A DNA stretch of 64,000 nt from Nannocystis pusilla (GTDB lineage Bacteria > Myxococcota_A > Polyangia > Nannocystales > Nannocystaceae): positions 1,015,001 to 1,079,000 of the forward strand of contig NZ_JAPNKE010000002.1 in the NCBI RefSeq assembly GCF_026626665.1. Reading direction: 5' to 3'. The position numbers and the translations under genes are program-made. Shown here one piece after another: positions 1 through 11,190 of this stretch; positions within the stretch are counted from its first letter, which is position 1, and each line of letters starts with the position of its first letter. The notes under the pieces are model-generated. The model did no database searches and was not told the DNA's origin. It saw nothing but the letters and a program-made list of their open reading frames with translations.

Positions 1-1644
<1,644 letters not shown>

Positions 1645-1809
1645 GGGCACCGTCCCGTGTGGCGGTTTGCAGTCCGAGGTTCCGAGCGACACCTGCACAA
1701 AGGCCGTAATGGCCCGCTCCAAATCGGAGCTCACTTCACAGCACGATCTCTTGCGAGGCGATTCGACGGCTCCGCCGTCACCTCTCCTCGCCGCTCGTCG
1801 ACAAGTTTT
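1645..1809 (+). other. 23S-5S internal spacer
   Basis: About 165 bases between the 23S and 5S genes. It holds no tRNA. A pairing of cgacggctccgccgtc near 1768-1783 could be part of a processing stem, but I cannot fold it reliably. Confidence 0.6.
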
Positions 1810-1926
1810 GCTGGTGGCTATAGCGGAAGGGCCACACCCGATCCCATCCCGAACTCGGTCGTTAAGACTTCCAGCGCCGATGGTACTGCAGGGGAGACCC
1901 TGTGGGAGAGTAGGACGCCGCCAGCG
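1810..1926 (+). rRNA. rrf: 5S ribosomal RNA
   Basis: The core with cccgatcccatcccgaactcgg and the gggagagtagg near the 3' side are diagnostic of bacterial 5S rRNA. The terminal stem pairs gctggtggc (1810-1818) with gccgccagc (1917-1925) and fixes both ends to within a base or two. Length is about 117 nt, normal for the family. It is co-transcribed with the 23S gene and followed at once by a strong terminator. Confidence 0.96.
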
Positions 1927-1930
1927 CTAT

Positions 1931-1958
1931 GCCCCCTTCGTAAGAAGGGGGCTTTTTT
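1931..1958 (+). terminator. Intrinsic terminator of the rRNA operon
   Basis: A 9-bp perfect stem (gcccccttc 1931-1939 with gaagggggc 1944-1952) with a GTAA tetraloop is followed directly by six T (1953-1958). It is the only classic stem plus T-run terminator in the window that is not built from the dispersed hairpin repeat. Confidence 0.95.
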
Positions 1959-1959
1959 A

Positions 1960-2569
1960 TTTGGGTCGCGCGCGGCCGCGGCGGCGCTCTGGTCGCGTCG
2001 AGGCCACGCCTGCGGTGGGCTCCCGGGCCACCCTCGGCTCGCCGCGAGAAGTAGAGCTGCAGGCGGTCGTTCGCGCGGGCAGAACGCGCCGATATCTGCA
2101 ACTGTCGCCCGGCCCTCTCTGGGCCGCAGCTGCGGTTGGCTCGCGGTCCACTTTGCCGCGAGAAGAAGAGCCGGGGTCCTGCCGAGGGGTCATTGTCGCG
2201 GGCGGGACGTGGCGATCTGTGGCTGCTGGGTTCCCTCTTCGGCATGTCGCAGACGCGGTGCCGCTGGTGGCTTGCGGCCAGGAGGTTCGCGGTCGAGGCC
2301 CAGGGCATGAGACGAAGGCTCTTCTCGAGTGCTCACAGGGCCTGCGGCTGCCAGCTGCCCATCCGCGGCGGACGTGGAGGACGTCCGGGCCGTGGGACAA
2401 GGGGCTTTCTCGAGAGCTCACAGGCCGAACGAGCCGGCCTGTGGCTGCCGAGCCTTTGGCGGGGCGGGCCCAGGCCATGCGACGAAACTGGATTCGCCAC
2501 CTCGCGGCAGGCCGCGGCGGCTCGGTAGCCGCCATCTTCGGCGTGTCTTGTGCAGGCCTGCGCCGTCGA
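1960..2569. other. Intergenic region with degenerate direct repeats
   Basis: No believable gene. A unit that begins with tgcggtgggctc near 2009 recurs with many changes as tgcggttggctc near 2131, each followed by a ccgcgagaag block and a gcgcgggc/gcgggcggg block. A second pair (cgagtgctcacagg near 2326 and cgagagctcacagg near 2411) lies further on. The copies are diverged and do not keep a common reading frame. Confidence 0.5.
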
Positions 2570-3579
2570 TCACTTGGCGACCGGCACGAACTTCACGGCG
2601 CCGCCGGAGATCTCGAGGACCTCCGCCGGGCCGCTGGCGTCGCCGGCTGCGGCTCCCACGCGGACGAGTTTGCCGTCGCACATGACGGCGTCGATCTTCT
2701 CGGCGGCAGGTCGGGCGATGACGAGGCGCTTCACGGCCAAATCGGTGACGGCCTGCTCGACGACCTCGCAGGCGGGCTCGTTGCCGCGGAGGCGAGGGTC
2801 CGCGCCGGGCCGGGCGCAGCGAGCATGTCCGGCATCATGGCGATCTCCCCGAGCATCCACTTCGTGCTCTCGTCGTTGATGTTGTCGATGCCCTTCTGAA
2901 TGTGCTCGCCGAGCAGGCCGGCGTGGGCGAAGGCGCTGTCGCCGGCGACGAGGATCAGCTTCTGCTCCGACAGCTTCTTGGCCACGGGGCCGCCGGAGGC
3001 GAACACCGCGGCGCGACCGCGCTGGTTGGCCGGCAGGCTCTCGACCCGGGGGTCGTCGCTCTTCTCCTTGGCGTAGTCCTTGAAGCCCTGGGCGTGGACG
3101 ATGTCCTTGAAGTTGAGGGCGACGTTGAGGATCTCGTTCTCGCCAGTCAGCCGATAGAGCGCGCCGCCGGCGGCCTGGGCCTGAGCGGCGAGGTCGTCGA
3201 GGAGGGCGAGCGTGGCCTTCTCGTCCTTGTTGTTGCCGAACTGATTGCCGAGCTGGACGACGACGAGGTCACCACCGGTCCACTTGCCGGCGTCGTCGAT
3301 CGCGCCGGCCGTCTTGAGGGCGGCCTTGGTGGCGGCGAGGTCTCCGTTGAGGGAGCCGACGACGACGACGCGGCCCTTGGGATCGGCGACCCGCGACTTC
3401 TCGCTGGCCGGAGCGCGCGGGCGCGGTTTCTTCGCCGCGTCGGTCGCAGGCTCCTCCTTGGCCTCGGCCTTGGCCTCGACCTTCTTCTCGTCGGTCTTGG
3501 GAGCCGTCTTGGTGTCGCCCCCGCAAGCGGAGAGGACGAGGGCGAGGGCGAGGGCGGAGCGAGGGACCAGGGCAGACAT
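2570..3579 (-). pseudogene. Metallophosphoesterase-like lipoprotein with lost metal ligands; frameshifted
   Basis: The start codon (ATG at 3577-3579) opens a lipoprotein signal (MSALVPRSALALALVLSAC) and a Lys/Ala/Glu-rich linker. The body follows the calcineurin-like phosphoesterase layout of secreted myxobacterial proteins: VVVVGSLNGDLAATKAAL, then GGDLVVVQLGNQFGNN, then LYRLTGENE, then FAHAGL. The family uses DxHGD, GDxxDRG and GNHE here, so nearly all metal-binding Asp/His have been replaced (SLNGD, GNQFGNN, GENE). I infer a catalytically dead, perhaps ligand-binding, periplasmic protein. Near 2805-2825 the frame shifts by one base in a GC run; the C-terminal part then ends at 2570. The break may be an assembly error, since the downstream frame still reads as a sensible domain end. 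No strong ribosome site is seen. Confidence 0.7.
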
Positions 3580-4614
3580 GGCACCAGAGACTACACCGCG
3601 CAGCCCGGCGGCGTCACCTCGCCACGAGGCCGGGCAGTGCGCCGCCGGGGTCACTGGCGTGCTCGGCTTTCGTCATGGAGCGGTCGCCTGGAAGTGCGTG
3701 GGGTGAACAGACGACGGCTGTCCCTTCGGACCTGTTTGCGGGCGCGGCGGCCTCTGCGTGGCGCGGCGACGCGCTGGTTCGCTCGCGGCGACGGCCTGAC
3801 GGGAGGCGATCCTCGACGTCGTGCTCGGAGCGCTGCGAGTTGGCAGAACGAGTGACGAACTGGAGGTCGTGAGCTCGACCGGCGAAGTGCGCCGGGAGCG
3901 ACGGGCTCTCCGTGGTTCCGACCGGGAGATAGGCGAGCCGAGTGCAGGAGGCGGTGAGTCGCTCAGTGCCATGGCAGGCGGGCTAACTTGCCGGTCGATG
4001 GAGGCCGCGGTGATGCGCTCGGGGCAGTCATCGCTGCGAGCGGTCGGGCCTGGTGAGTTGCTTTGAGCCATCGCCGGCGGGCAGGCGTGCCGCGTCGACG
4101 GAGGCCATGGTGATGCGACCAGAGGCGGGTCGTCGTCGGCTGGGAGCGGTCGGGCCTGGTGAGCCGTCCTGAGCCATGGCCGGCGGGAAGGCGTGCCGAG
4201 TCGATGAAGGCCGCGGTGATGCGCTCAGGAAGAGCATCGTCGGCTGGGAGCGGTCGGGTCTGTTCGCTACGCCGCGACGTTCCGGCGGAGACTCGGCGGT
4301 TCGCCATGGCGTGCAAGAATGAGGTGGCTCGGGGACATGCCCGTTGTCTCGGATGTCCTTCAGGTCATGTCCGAAAGTTGGCTTGCAGGCCGCGGTGAGC
4401 GGCCGAGTCGACGGTCGGCTTTCCAAGTCAGGTCGCGCAGGCCGCGACACTCGGGGCGAGTCGATGGTCGACGTACCCCTGATTCGCGGGGATCACACGC
4501 GAGCGCGAGGTGAAGGCGGCTCGGGACAGGAGTCGGCGCACGGCCGCGTGCCCGGAGGAGACGGTGGCCGGTTCCGGGATCGTGATACGGTGCCGGGAGA
4601 TCTTGGAGGCGACC
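3580..4614. other. Long intergenic region, repeat-bearing, no gene recognised
   Basis: About 1 kb with open frames on both strands, but none has a ribosome site, a signal peptide or a recognisable domain. The middle carries three diverged copies of a ~100-bp direct repeat (listed separately). The last 30 bases hold the ribosome site of the PHP gene. Confidence 0.5.
3968..4262. repeat. Three diverged direct repeats of about 100 bp
   Basis: Copies begin at 3968, 4067 and 4173 with gccat(g/c)gc(a/c)ggcggg and share gtcgatgaaggccgcggtgatgcg-like and gagcggtcgggcctgg-like blocks in the same order. Spacing is 99 and then 106 bases. Indels differ between copies and the frames are not kept, so the repeat looks non-coding. 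Confidence 0.7.
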
Positions 4615-6154
4615 ATGCGCAAGTGGGCGAGCATCGTGAGCGGAGCGCTGCTGATCGGGGCCTGTACCGGCTCGGGGAACGAGACGGGCACGGCGAGCGA
4701 GACGTCGAGCGGGACGACGACGGGCAGCACCACGACGACGACCGCGACGAGCGTGGGCACGACCGAGCCGACCACGACGGCGCCGACCACCACGATGGAC
4801 GACACCACGACCGGCACGACCGGGGTCGAGGGCGGATGCGGCGAGACGTCGCCGCCGGACACGCCGATCGCGTGGGACAAGGGCCAGCCGGACATCTCCG
4901 GTTGCGGCGCCGTCCGCGGGCTCCGCGAGGTGCGGGCCATCATGCACCTGCACTCGCATCACTCGCACGACGCCTGCGACGGCGATCCGCAGCCGAACGG
5001 GGTGCCCGACGAGGATTGCCTGGCGGATCTGCGGGTGGGGCTGTGCGTCCCGCGGATCGACGTGGCGATGCTGAGCGACCACCCGGCGCACGCGAGCGAG
5101 GCGGCCTACGAGGAGCTGCTGCTGATGCGCGAGATGGACGAGCCGATCCTGGGCGACGGCGGGACGCCGATCGCGGCGTGGTTGAAGTGTCCGGACGGCC
5201 ACAAGGTCCTGGTGATGCCGGGGATCGAGAGCGGCGAGATGATGCCGTTCGGGCTCGAGAAGCACGTGACCGACGTGTACGGCACGAGCTCGCCGGCCGC
5301 GTTCGCGGCGATCAAGGAGGCCGGGGCGCTGGCCTGGGTGGCGCACACGGAGGGGCGCGACGTCGCCGAGCTGGCGACGCTCGGCCTCGACGGCATCGAG
5401 ATGTACCAGCTGCACGCGAACCTCGACCCTGACATTCGCATGGAGGATCTCGGGCTCGAGGACGACGGCTACTTCGCCGCGATCATCCCGTTCTTCCTGC
5501 AGCCGGGCCGGCAGCCCGACCTGGCGACGCTGGCGTTCCTGCTGCCCAACGAGCCGTCGATCGTGGCGCTCGAGACGCTCGGGCAGACGCAGCGGCTGAC
5601 GATCTCGGGCGGCACGGACGCGCACCAGAACGTGTTCGACAGCATCGCCACCGACGGCGAGCGCGGCGACTCGTATCGCCGCATGATCCGGTGGTTCAAC
5701 AACCGCATCCGCACCGCCGAGCTGACGCCCAAGGCGGTCAAGGCGGCGCTCCGCGCCGGCAACAACCACATCGTGTTCGAGTCGCTCGGCACTCCGGTCG
5801 GGTTCGACTTCCACGGCGAGGGTGCGGCGGTGGTCGAGATGGGCGCCGAGGTGTCGCTGGGCGGGGGCCCGCTGACGCTGCGAGCCTCCCTGCCGACGCT
5901 CGACCCGCGCAGCCCGCAGGGTCCGGAGGCGCCGGAGGTCCGGGGTGCTCTACCGGGCCACCGCCGACGAGCGGCAGGAGCTGATGACCTGGACGAGCGG
6001 GCAGATCGAGGTCGAGGCGCCGGGCCCGGGCGTGTATCGCGTCGAGGTATGGATCACGCCGAAGCACCTCGTGCCGTATCTGGGCGACGCGCTCCAATAC
6101 GCCGACATCGAGGCGCCGTGGGTATACAGCGGCGCGCTGTTCGTTCGGCCCTGA
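4615..6154 (+). CDS. PHP-domain metallohydrolase lipoprotein (CehA/McbA-like); one frameshift near 5935
   Basis: ATG at 4615 follows a good ribosome site (ggagg at 4605-4609). The product starts with a lipoprotein signal (MRKWASIVSGALLIGAC), followed by about 45 residues rich in Thr, a linker style common in Nannocystis-type lipoproteins. The catalytic part has the PHP metal motifs: HLHSHHSHD, MLSDHPAH, VMPGIESGE, WVAHTEG and GGTDAH. PHP enzymes hydrolyse phosphoesters or related bonds with two or three metal ions; the substrate here is unknown, and the protein should sit in the periplasm or on the surface. Near 5930-5942 the frame slips by one base in a ccgggg run; the C-terminal beta-rich part (VLYRATADERQELM to the stop at 6154) is in the next frame. 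Both halves look conserved, so I take it as one gene with an indel. Confidence 0.8.
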
Positions 6155-6162
6155 TTGTCAGC

Positions 6163-6204
6163 ACATGTCTCATAAGACAGCCGGAGGCCCAGGCGCCTCC
6201 GGCT
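6163..6204. terminator. Hairpin repeat plus bidirectional terminator between convergent genes
   Basis: Nine bases after the PHP stop there is one copy of the dispersed hairpin (acatgtct cata agacag, 6163-6180). It is followed by a perfect 10-bp inverted repeat (6179-6188 with 6195-6204, loop of six). The DUF1571 gene ends at 6216 from the other side, so the structure lies exactly between two convergent genes. There is no T-run. Confidence 0.7.
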
Positions 6205-6215
6205 GAATCGTCGGA

Positions 6216-7013
6216 TCAGAAGTTGTACTCGCCGTTCTCCGGATCGAAGTCGACGTCGGACAGACCGACGTTGAGCTTGGTGTCCTGGAAGCCGTAGTCC
6301 TCGAGCAGGTCGCCGTCGGCGTCCCACACCTGGATCCGCGTCGGCATCTTGGTCTTCAGATCGAAGCAGACCTTCGCGCGAGCGGCGTAGTAGACGCTGA
6401 ACACGCCGCCCGCGGGGGTGCGGGCCTCGATGCAGCGGCTGCGGGCGCCGTGGACGACCTTCTCGCCGAGGTCGAGGTAGTAGACCCCGTCCTGCGGGCG
6501 CGACTCGCTGAGCCGCGCGTCGCGGGCGATGACGCCGATCGCGTGGCCGAAGTGGGCCTCGGTGATCATGTGGCGGTTGCCCTGCATGGCCATGCTCGAG
6601 TCGGGCTTCAGGTTGACGGTCATGTCGGGGAACGAGCCCTTGTGGGCGCGGATCTTGTCGTCGTTCCAGCCCTTGACGTAGATGACCTCGCGGGTCTGGT
6701 TCACCTCGCCCGTCCACTTGAGGTAGAGGCCGAGTGGCTTGCGGAACTTGACCTGGATCTCTTCGCGCGGCATGAGGCGTCCCTTGACGCGCTCTTGCTT
6801 GTACATGGTGGTGGTGTAGTCGTGGACCTGCTCGAACGCCTTCTCCATGTCGAACACGAGTTGGCGGATCTTCGCAGCGTCGGCCGCGACGCCGGCGACG
6901 GCGGCGGGCTCTTCGGCGCGAGCGACGAGCGCGGCGCCGGCGACGACCGTGACCGCCGCGATCAGCGACGGCACATGACGCGTAAGCCATTTCATGGGGT
7001 GGAGCTTTTGCAT
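6216..7013 (-). CDS. DUF1571 family periplasmic protein
   Basis: 265 residues with an N-terminal signal sequence (hydrophobic IAAVTVVAGAALVARA). The body has the run YTTTMYKQERVKGRL, EIQVKFRKPLGLYLKW, EVIYVKGWNDDKI and NRHMITEAHFGHAI, which is how DUF1571 proteins read; the family has a LolA-like fold and no proven function. I chose the start at 7013 because GAGGAAG lies 4-10 bases upstream; the second ATG (6995) has no ribosome site. It is convergent with the PHP gene and has no close partner upstream. Confidence 0.8.
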   Translation of the reverse strand: MQKLHPMKWLTRHVPSLIAAVTVVAGAALVARAEEPAAVAGVAADAAKIRQLVFDMEKAFEQVHDYTTTMYKQERVKGRLMPREEIQVKFRKPLGLYLKWTGEVNQTREVIYVKGWNDDKIRAHKGSFPDMTVNLKPDSSMAMQGNRHMITEAHFGHAIGVIARDARLSESRPQDGVYYLDLGEKVVHGARSRCIEARTPAGGVFSVYYAARAKVCFDLKTKMPTRIQVWDADGDLLEDYGFQDTKLNVGLSDVDFDPENGEYNF

Positions 7014-7294
7014 GGCTTTCTTCCTCTCGTCAACCGCGGCGGCCCCGCGAATGCGCAGGAGCGAGCCCGACCGCAGATAGACGTTGTTCGGGGGGCCGCT
7101 GCGACGCCGGCCCCCAGGCCCTATTCACGCGCGGACGGGCGCCCGTGCGAACGCGCCTTATGTCATTTGTGGCTTATCCCGTGCGGATCATTCGAATGCG
7201 CGATGTCGTGCCGTACGCGCGAATCGGCGCCGTGCGTATCGCAGGCCGCGCGGATTGTCGGGCGGCCCGCGTGTTCACCGAATGATAGCGGCGA

Positions 7295-9400
7295 TCAACG
7301 CTTCAGCACCTGCAGCAGGTTGCTGTACGCGTCGGTCCACAGCGGATAGGGCGCGTCGGGGTCGACCTTGGGCGCGAGCGCGTTCACGAGGTCGGGGCTG
7401 TTCATGTCGCTCTCGCGGCGGGCGAGCAGCATCCAGTCGCTCTGCCACACGACCTCGTCGTTCTCGAGGTCCTCGACGTACTCGACCTGGAGGCCGAGCT
7501 TCTCGCCGATGCCGCGCACGACGGGGTCGAGGTCGAGGTAGCGGTTCGAGATGTGGACCGCGAGGATGCCGCCCTCGCGCAGGTGGCGGAAGTAGAGCTC
7601 GACGGCCTCGACGGTGAGCAGGTGCGCGGGGATCGAGTCGCTGCTGAACGCGTCGATGGCGAGCACGTCGAAGCCCTGCGGCTGCTCGCGCTCGAGCGCG
7701 ACGCGGGCGTCGCCGATCACGACGGCGACCTCGCCCTCGCACTGCTGCAAGTAGGTGAAGTAGGGCTCGTCGCCGGTCGACAGCGCGACCACGGCCGGGT
7801 TGATCTCGTAGAAGCGCACGCGGTCGCCCGCCCGCCCGTAGGTCGCCATGGTGCCGGCGCCGAGGCCGACGACGCCGATGTGCAGGCGCTCGCCTGCGAG
7901 CCGCCGCGGGTGCTTCTCGACCGCGAGGCCGACGCCGCTGGTCTGCCCGTAGTAGCTGGTCGGCGCGGAGCTCAGCGGCTCGCTCTCGAACTGGATGCCG
8001 TGGGTGATCCGGCCGTGGCGCAGGCGCGTGTACGCCAGGTTGCCGCCGCTGGCGCGGTCGACCCGCAGCACGCCGAAGAAGTTCCGCGTGACGAACATGT
8101 TGTCGTCGAGCTGCTCGCGCATGTGATAGACGAGCGCCCCCGCGAGGCCCAACGAGCCGACGAGCACGCCGAAGGCCGACAGCGCCGCCAGCCACAGGCG
8201 CTGCGGCCAGGCGCCGCGGTACAGCACGTACATCGCCAGGACGAAGCCGACGAACAGCGCGATCGGCAGCTCCCAGAACTCGGGGAACAGGAGCGGCGCG
8301 ACCACGCCCGTGAAGATGCCGCCGGCCGCGCCGCCGGCCGAGACGATCAGGTAGAACTGCGTCAGGTACTTCGGGTCAGGTTTCTGCCGCACCAGCTCGC
8401 CGTGGCAGACCATGCAGTAGGCCAGCAAGGTGACGAGGTAGATGACGAGCTGCAGGACCATGCCGGCGTAGACGCCGGCGAACAGGGCGTAGGTGGCTCC
8501 GCCGGCCCCGAGGACCAGAAGCGGCAGCCACAGCGCGCGGACGTAGCTGCGCTCGTACTCGAAGCAGAGGATGAAGCTCAGCAGGTAGAGCGCGAGCGGC
8601 AGCATCCACAGGAACGGGATGACCGCGACCTCCTGGCTGATCTGGCTGGTGGTCGCCAGCAGCATGGTCGACGGGATGGTCGCCAGCGCGAACCAAAGCA
8701 GGCGCCGCCCGGCCGTGGGCTTGCTGACCGTTGCGACATGTCCCGAAGGCTTGGCGAGCGCAGGGGCGGCGCCGGCGAGCACGGCGCAGGCGCCACAGGC
8801 GACCGCGAACACGAAGAAGCCGATCGACCACACCCAGCCCTGGCCGGCGATCGGCAGCGCGGGCTCGAGCGCGAACGGGTACGAGAACATGCCGAGCAGC
8901 GAGCCGAGGTTCGACAGCGCGTACAGGCGATACGGGGAGACGCCGGGGCGCACGCGCGAGAACCAGCTCTGCAGCAGCGGCCCGGTGGCGGCGAGGACGA
9001 GGAAGGGCAGGCCGACGGTGAAGGCGAGGAGGCCGAGGATGGCGAGGATCGGGCTGGCCTCGGGGTCAGGTTTCCAGGCGTCCGAGGGGCTGATCGGGGC
9101 CGGCCACACGAAGGCCCGCACCAGCAGGAGCACCGCGGCGAGCGCGAGCGCGGCGAGGTGGATGTCGCGCTGACGCGCCGGGGTGAAGCGATCGGCCAGC
9201 AGGTGGGCGTAGCCGTAGCCGCCGAGCAGCAGCAGCTGGAAGAACAGCATGCAGGTGGTCCACACCGCCGGCGCGCCGCCGAACCACGGGAGCAACTGCT
9301 TGCCGAGGATGAACTGCACGAGGAACAGCAGGAACGCGCCGAGCCCGATCGCGACGGCGAACAGCGCGGAGGAGGCGGAGGTGCGGGCAGGAGCGGTCAC
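7295..9400 (-). CDS. Membrane protein fused to a spermidine-synthase-like domain
   Basis: 701 residues. The first ~430 are strongly hydrophobic, with roughly ten to twelve membrane segments. The rest is a Rossmann domain of the spermidine synthase / SAM-methyltransferase type: HIGVVGLGAGTMATYGR is the cofactor loop, VRFYEINPAVV the acidic strand end, and DVLAIDAFSSDSIPAHLLT the next motif. Fused transporter-like/spermidine-synthase proteins of this kind are common in bacteria; whether they make polyamines is unproven. GTG at 9398-9400 is the first start in frame and no clear ribosome site precedes it. A hairpin-repeat half (acatgtcccgaagg, 8736-8749) lies in frame in a loop. Confidence 0.85.
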   Translation of the reverse strand: MTAPARTSASSALFAVAIGLGAFLLFLVQFILGKQLLPWFGGAPAVWTTCMLFFQLLLLGGYGYAHLLADRFTPARQRDIHLAALALAAVLLLVRAFVWPAPISPSDAWKPDPEASPILAILGLLAFTVGLPFLVLAATGPLLQSWFSRVRPGVSPYRLYALSNLGSLLGMFSYPFALEPALPIAGQGWVWSIGFFVFAVACGACAVLAGAAPALAKPSGHVATVSKPTAGRRLLWFALATIPSTMLLATTSQISQEVAVIPFLWMLPLALYLLSFILCFEYERSYVRALWLPLLVLGAGGATYALFAGVYAGMVLQLVIYLVTLLAYCMVCHGELVRQKPDPKYLTQFYLIVSAGGAAGGIFTGVVAPLLFPEFWELPIALFVGFVLAMYVLYRGAWPQRLWLAALSAFGVLVGSLGLAGALVYHMREQLDDNMFVTRNFFGVLRVDRASGGNLAYTRLRHGRITHGIQFESEPLSSAPTSYYGQTSGVGLAVEKHPRRLAGERLHIGVVGLGAGTMATYGRAGDRVRFYEINPAVVALSTGDEPYFTYLQQCEGEVAVVIGDARVALEREQPQGFDVLAIDAFSSDSIPAHLLTVEAVELYFRHLREGGILAVHISNRYLDLDPVVRGIGEKLGLQVEYVEDLENDEVVWQSDWMLLARRESDMNSPDLVNALAPKVDPDAPYPLWTDAYSNLLQVLKR

Positions 9401-9828
9401 AGCCGCGCGAGACTACTCCAATCGCGCAGGCGACGGCCACGCGACCGGCGCCCCAGCGCCGCCTCCGCCGCGCGCTCCGCCGCATGAGGCCGGCCGATGG
9501 CGGGGCGCCCCAGCCCGTCCTCGGGCGCGCCACGGGCCGCCGCGGGCCTGCATGAGCCGCTGCGGGCTGCGGGGGCCCTTGCGCGGGTCGCCGCCGTGGT
9601 GCGAAGCTCGGCGCATGGTCGCGTCGATCCGCTTCCGCTGAGCCCCGCCGCCGCCCGCGTGCGCGCCGGCTCGGGCGCGTGCGTCGGCGTCGCGGCGTGG
9701 TCGCGCTTCACCCTCCCGTCCACCCGGAGGACCGCGCGTACCTCGGCCCGATCGCGGCCGGCTCACGCCTCGCGCGGCCTCCTCGCGCTCGTCGGACCGC
9801 CTGTCCGAGAGCACAGGAATGTTCGCAC
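9401..9828. other. Divergent intergenic region
   Basis: About 430 bases between two divergent genes. I see no gene. It contains GC-rich inverted stretches (for example around 9538-9585) and, at its right end, a cluster of the hairpin repeat. Confidence 0.5.
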
Positions 9829-9842
9829 ATGTCTGAAAAGTC
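9801..9842. repeat. Hairpin-repeat cluster overlapping a start codon
   Basis: Degenerate copies (ctgtccgagagcacagg, then gcacatgtctgaaaagtcc). The ATG of the phosphotransferase gene is part of the acATGtct of the second copy, so the repeat supplies the start codon and the first codons. Confidence 0.7.
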
Positions 9843-10797
9843 CTATGTAGATTCCTCGCTCGACCCCTCCGCCGAATCGTTCCACCCCGCGCCCACGACC
9901 GTGGCTGAGCTGCTGGCGCGCGCCCGCCGTCAGGGACACGCGCTGACGGCCGCCGGCGCCGAGCTCGAGACCATGGGCCTCGACTTCGTGGTCGCGCACG
10001 CGACCGACGCTGCCGGCGCGCCGTGGATCGTGCGAGCGCCGCGGCGACCCGACGTGGTCGCCGCGGCGCGCGTGGAGGCGCGGGTGCTGGCGCTGGTGGG
10101 CCCGCGCCTGCCGGTGGCGGTGCCGGACTGGCAGATCCACGCGCCCGAGGTCATCGCGTATCCGCGGATCGCCGGCGTCCCGGCGGTCACGGTCACGGCC
10201 GCCGGGCCGCAGTGGAACATCGTCGATCCGGCGGCGCCTTCGCCCGGGTTCATCGAGTCGCTGGCGCGCACCCTGGCCGCGTTGCAGGCGATCGCGCCGG
10301 CGTCGGCGGCGGCGCAGGGGGTGCCGACGGCGACGATCGCGGCGGCGCGGGCCCAGCTCGCGGCGGCGATGGCGGCCACGCGCGAGGCGCTGCAGCCGTC
10401 GCCGCGGATGTGGGCGCGCTGGCACCGGTGGCTCGAGAACGACGCGCTGTGGCCCACGCACGCGGCGCTCGTCCACGGCGACCTGCACCCGGGCCACCTG
10501 CTGCTCGCCGACGACGCGCGCGTGATCGGGGTGCTCGACTGGACGGAGGCGCGCGTCGACGACCCGTCGATCGACCTGGCGCTGATCGTCGGCTGCTTCG
10601 GCCGTGATGCGCTGGAGCGGCTGCTGGGGCGCTTCGCGGCGGCCGGCGGGGTCTCATGGCCCGGCCTCGCCGAGCACGCGAGCGAGCGCTGGGCCGCGTC
10701 CGCGGTGGTGTCGGCCGAGTGGGCGCTGCGCCGCGACCACGCCGAGGCGCTGGCGTATTCGCGCGCGCACCTGGCCGCGCTCGACGCCGCCGATTGA
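9829..10797 (+). CDS. Macrolide 2'-phosphotransferase-like kinase (Mph/APH family)
   Basis: 322 residues. The catalytic loop LVHGDLHPGHLLLADD and the metal loop GVLDWTEARVDDPSIDLAL are the Mph variants of the aminoglycoside phosphotransferase motifs (Mph proteins have HxDxHxGH and DWTEA). Such enzymes inactivate macrolides by phosphorylating the 2'-OH of desosamine, using GTP. Intrinsic macrolide resistance would suit an antibiotic-producing soil predator. I chose ATG 9829 because aggaat lies about 10 bases upstream and because the first ~12 residues after it are a variable tail. Homologues usually have 290-320 residues, so the length fits. No mobile element is nearby, so it looks chromosomal rather than recently acquired. 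Confidence 0.82.
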   Translation: MSEKSYVDSSLDPSAESFHPAPTTVAELLARARRQGHALTAAGAELETMGLDFVVAHATDAAGAPWIVRAPRRPDVVAAARVEARVLALVGPRLPVAVPDWQIHAPEVIAYPRIAGVPAVTVTAAGPQWNIVDPAAPSPGFIESLARTLAALQAIAPASAAAQGVPTATIAAARAQLAAAMAATREALQPSPRMWARWHRWLENDALWPTHAALVHGDLHPGHLLLADDARVIGVLDWTEARVDDPSIDLALIVGCFGRDALERLLGRFAAAGGVSWPGLAEHASERWAASAVVSAEWALRRDHAEALAYSRAHLAALDAAD

Positions 10798-10808
10798 TGG
10801 CAGTCGAC

Positions 10809-10957
10809 GAAAGCGAGCGCGCGGCGATTGACGGGACTCGTCCCACGAGCGCCGCGCGAGTCGGGCCGGCGCGTCGGGCCATGAGGCCGCGATGAAAGCG
10901 AGCGCGCGGCGATTGACGGGACTCGTCCCGCGAGCGCCGCGCGAGTCGGGCCGGCGG
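10809..10957. repeat. Direct repeat, two 64-bp copies, spacing 85 bp
   Basis: Copies at 10809-10872 and 10894-10957 begin gaaagcgagcgcgcggcg and differ by a single base in the middle (tcccacgag against tcccgcgag). Within each copy, cgcgcggcg and cgccgcgcg form an inverted repeat, so each could fold. The near identity implies a recent duplication. Confidence 0.85.
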
Positions 10958-11156
10958 CCGCGCGTTGGGGTCGTCAGGCCGCGATCGTGCAATGATCACA
11001 GTCGAGGTGGCTCGATAATTGCTGTCGTCGCGGCCGCGGCCCTTCACCAGGGGCGATTCGTCGGCGCGCGCGGCGTGTGCACAATCGAGCGCGGCCTTGT
11101 GAAGGCTCTCGGACGCTCGTCCGCGGTGATTTCGGCGCTCCGTGCTGTGAGTCGCA

Positions 11157-11190
11157 TTGCGGCACACAGCACCCGCGCTACCCCCGAGAT
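11157..11190 (+). promoter_or_regulatory. Promoter with leaderless spacing
   Basis: TTGCGG (11157-11162), 16 bases, TACCCC (11179-11184), then six bases to the ATG at 11191. Transcription would start at or within a base of the start codon. Confidence 0.5.

Larger units (their letters stand above)
10798..11190. other. Intergenic region with a 64-bp direct duplication
   Basis: No gene seen. Two nearly identical 64-bp segments occupy 10809-10872 and 10894-10957. The right end holds the promoter of the twin-CX3C gene. Confidence 0.6.

Noticed and set aside
9829..10797. Recently acquired macrolide-resistance island
   Set aside because: Composition matches the neighbours and there is no transposase, integron site or flanking repeat; only the gene family hints at resistance.
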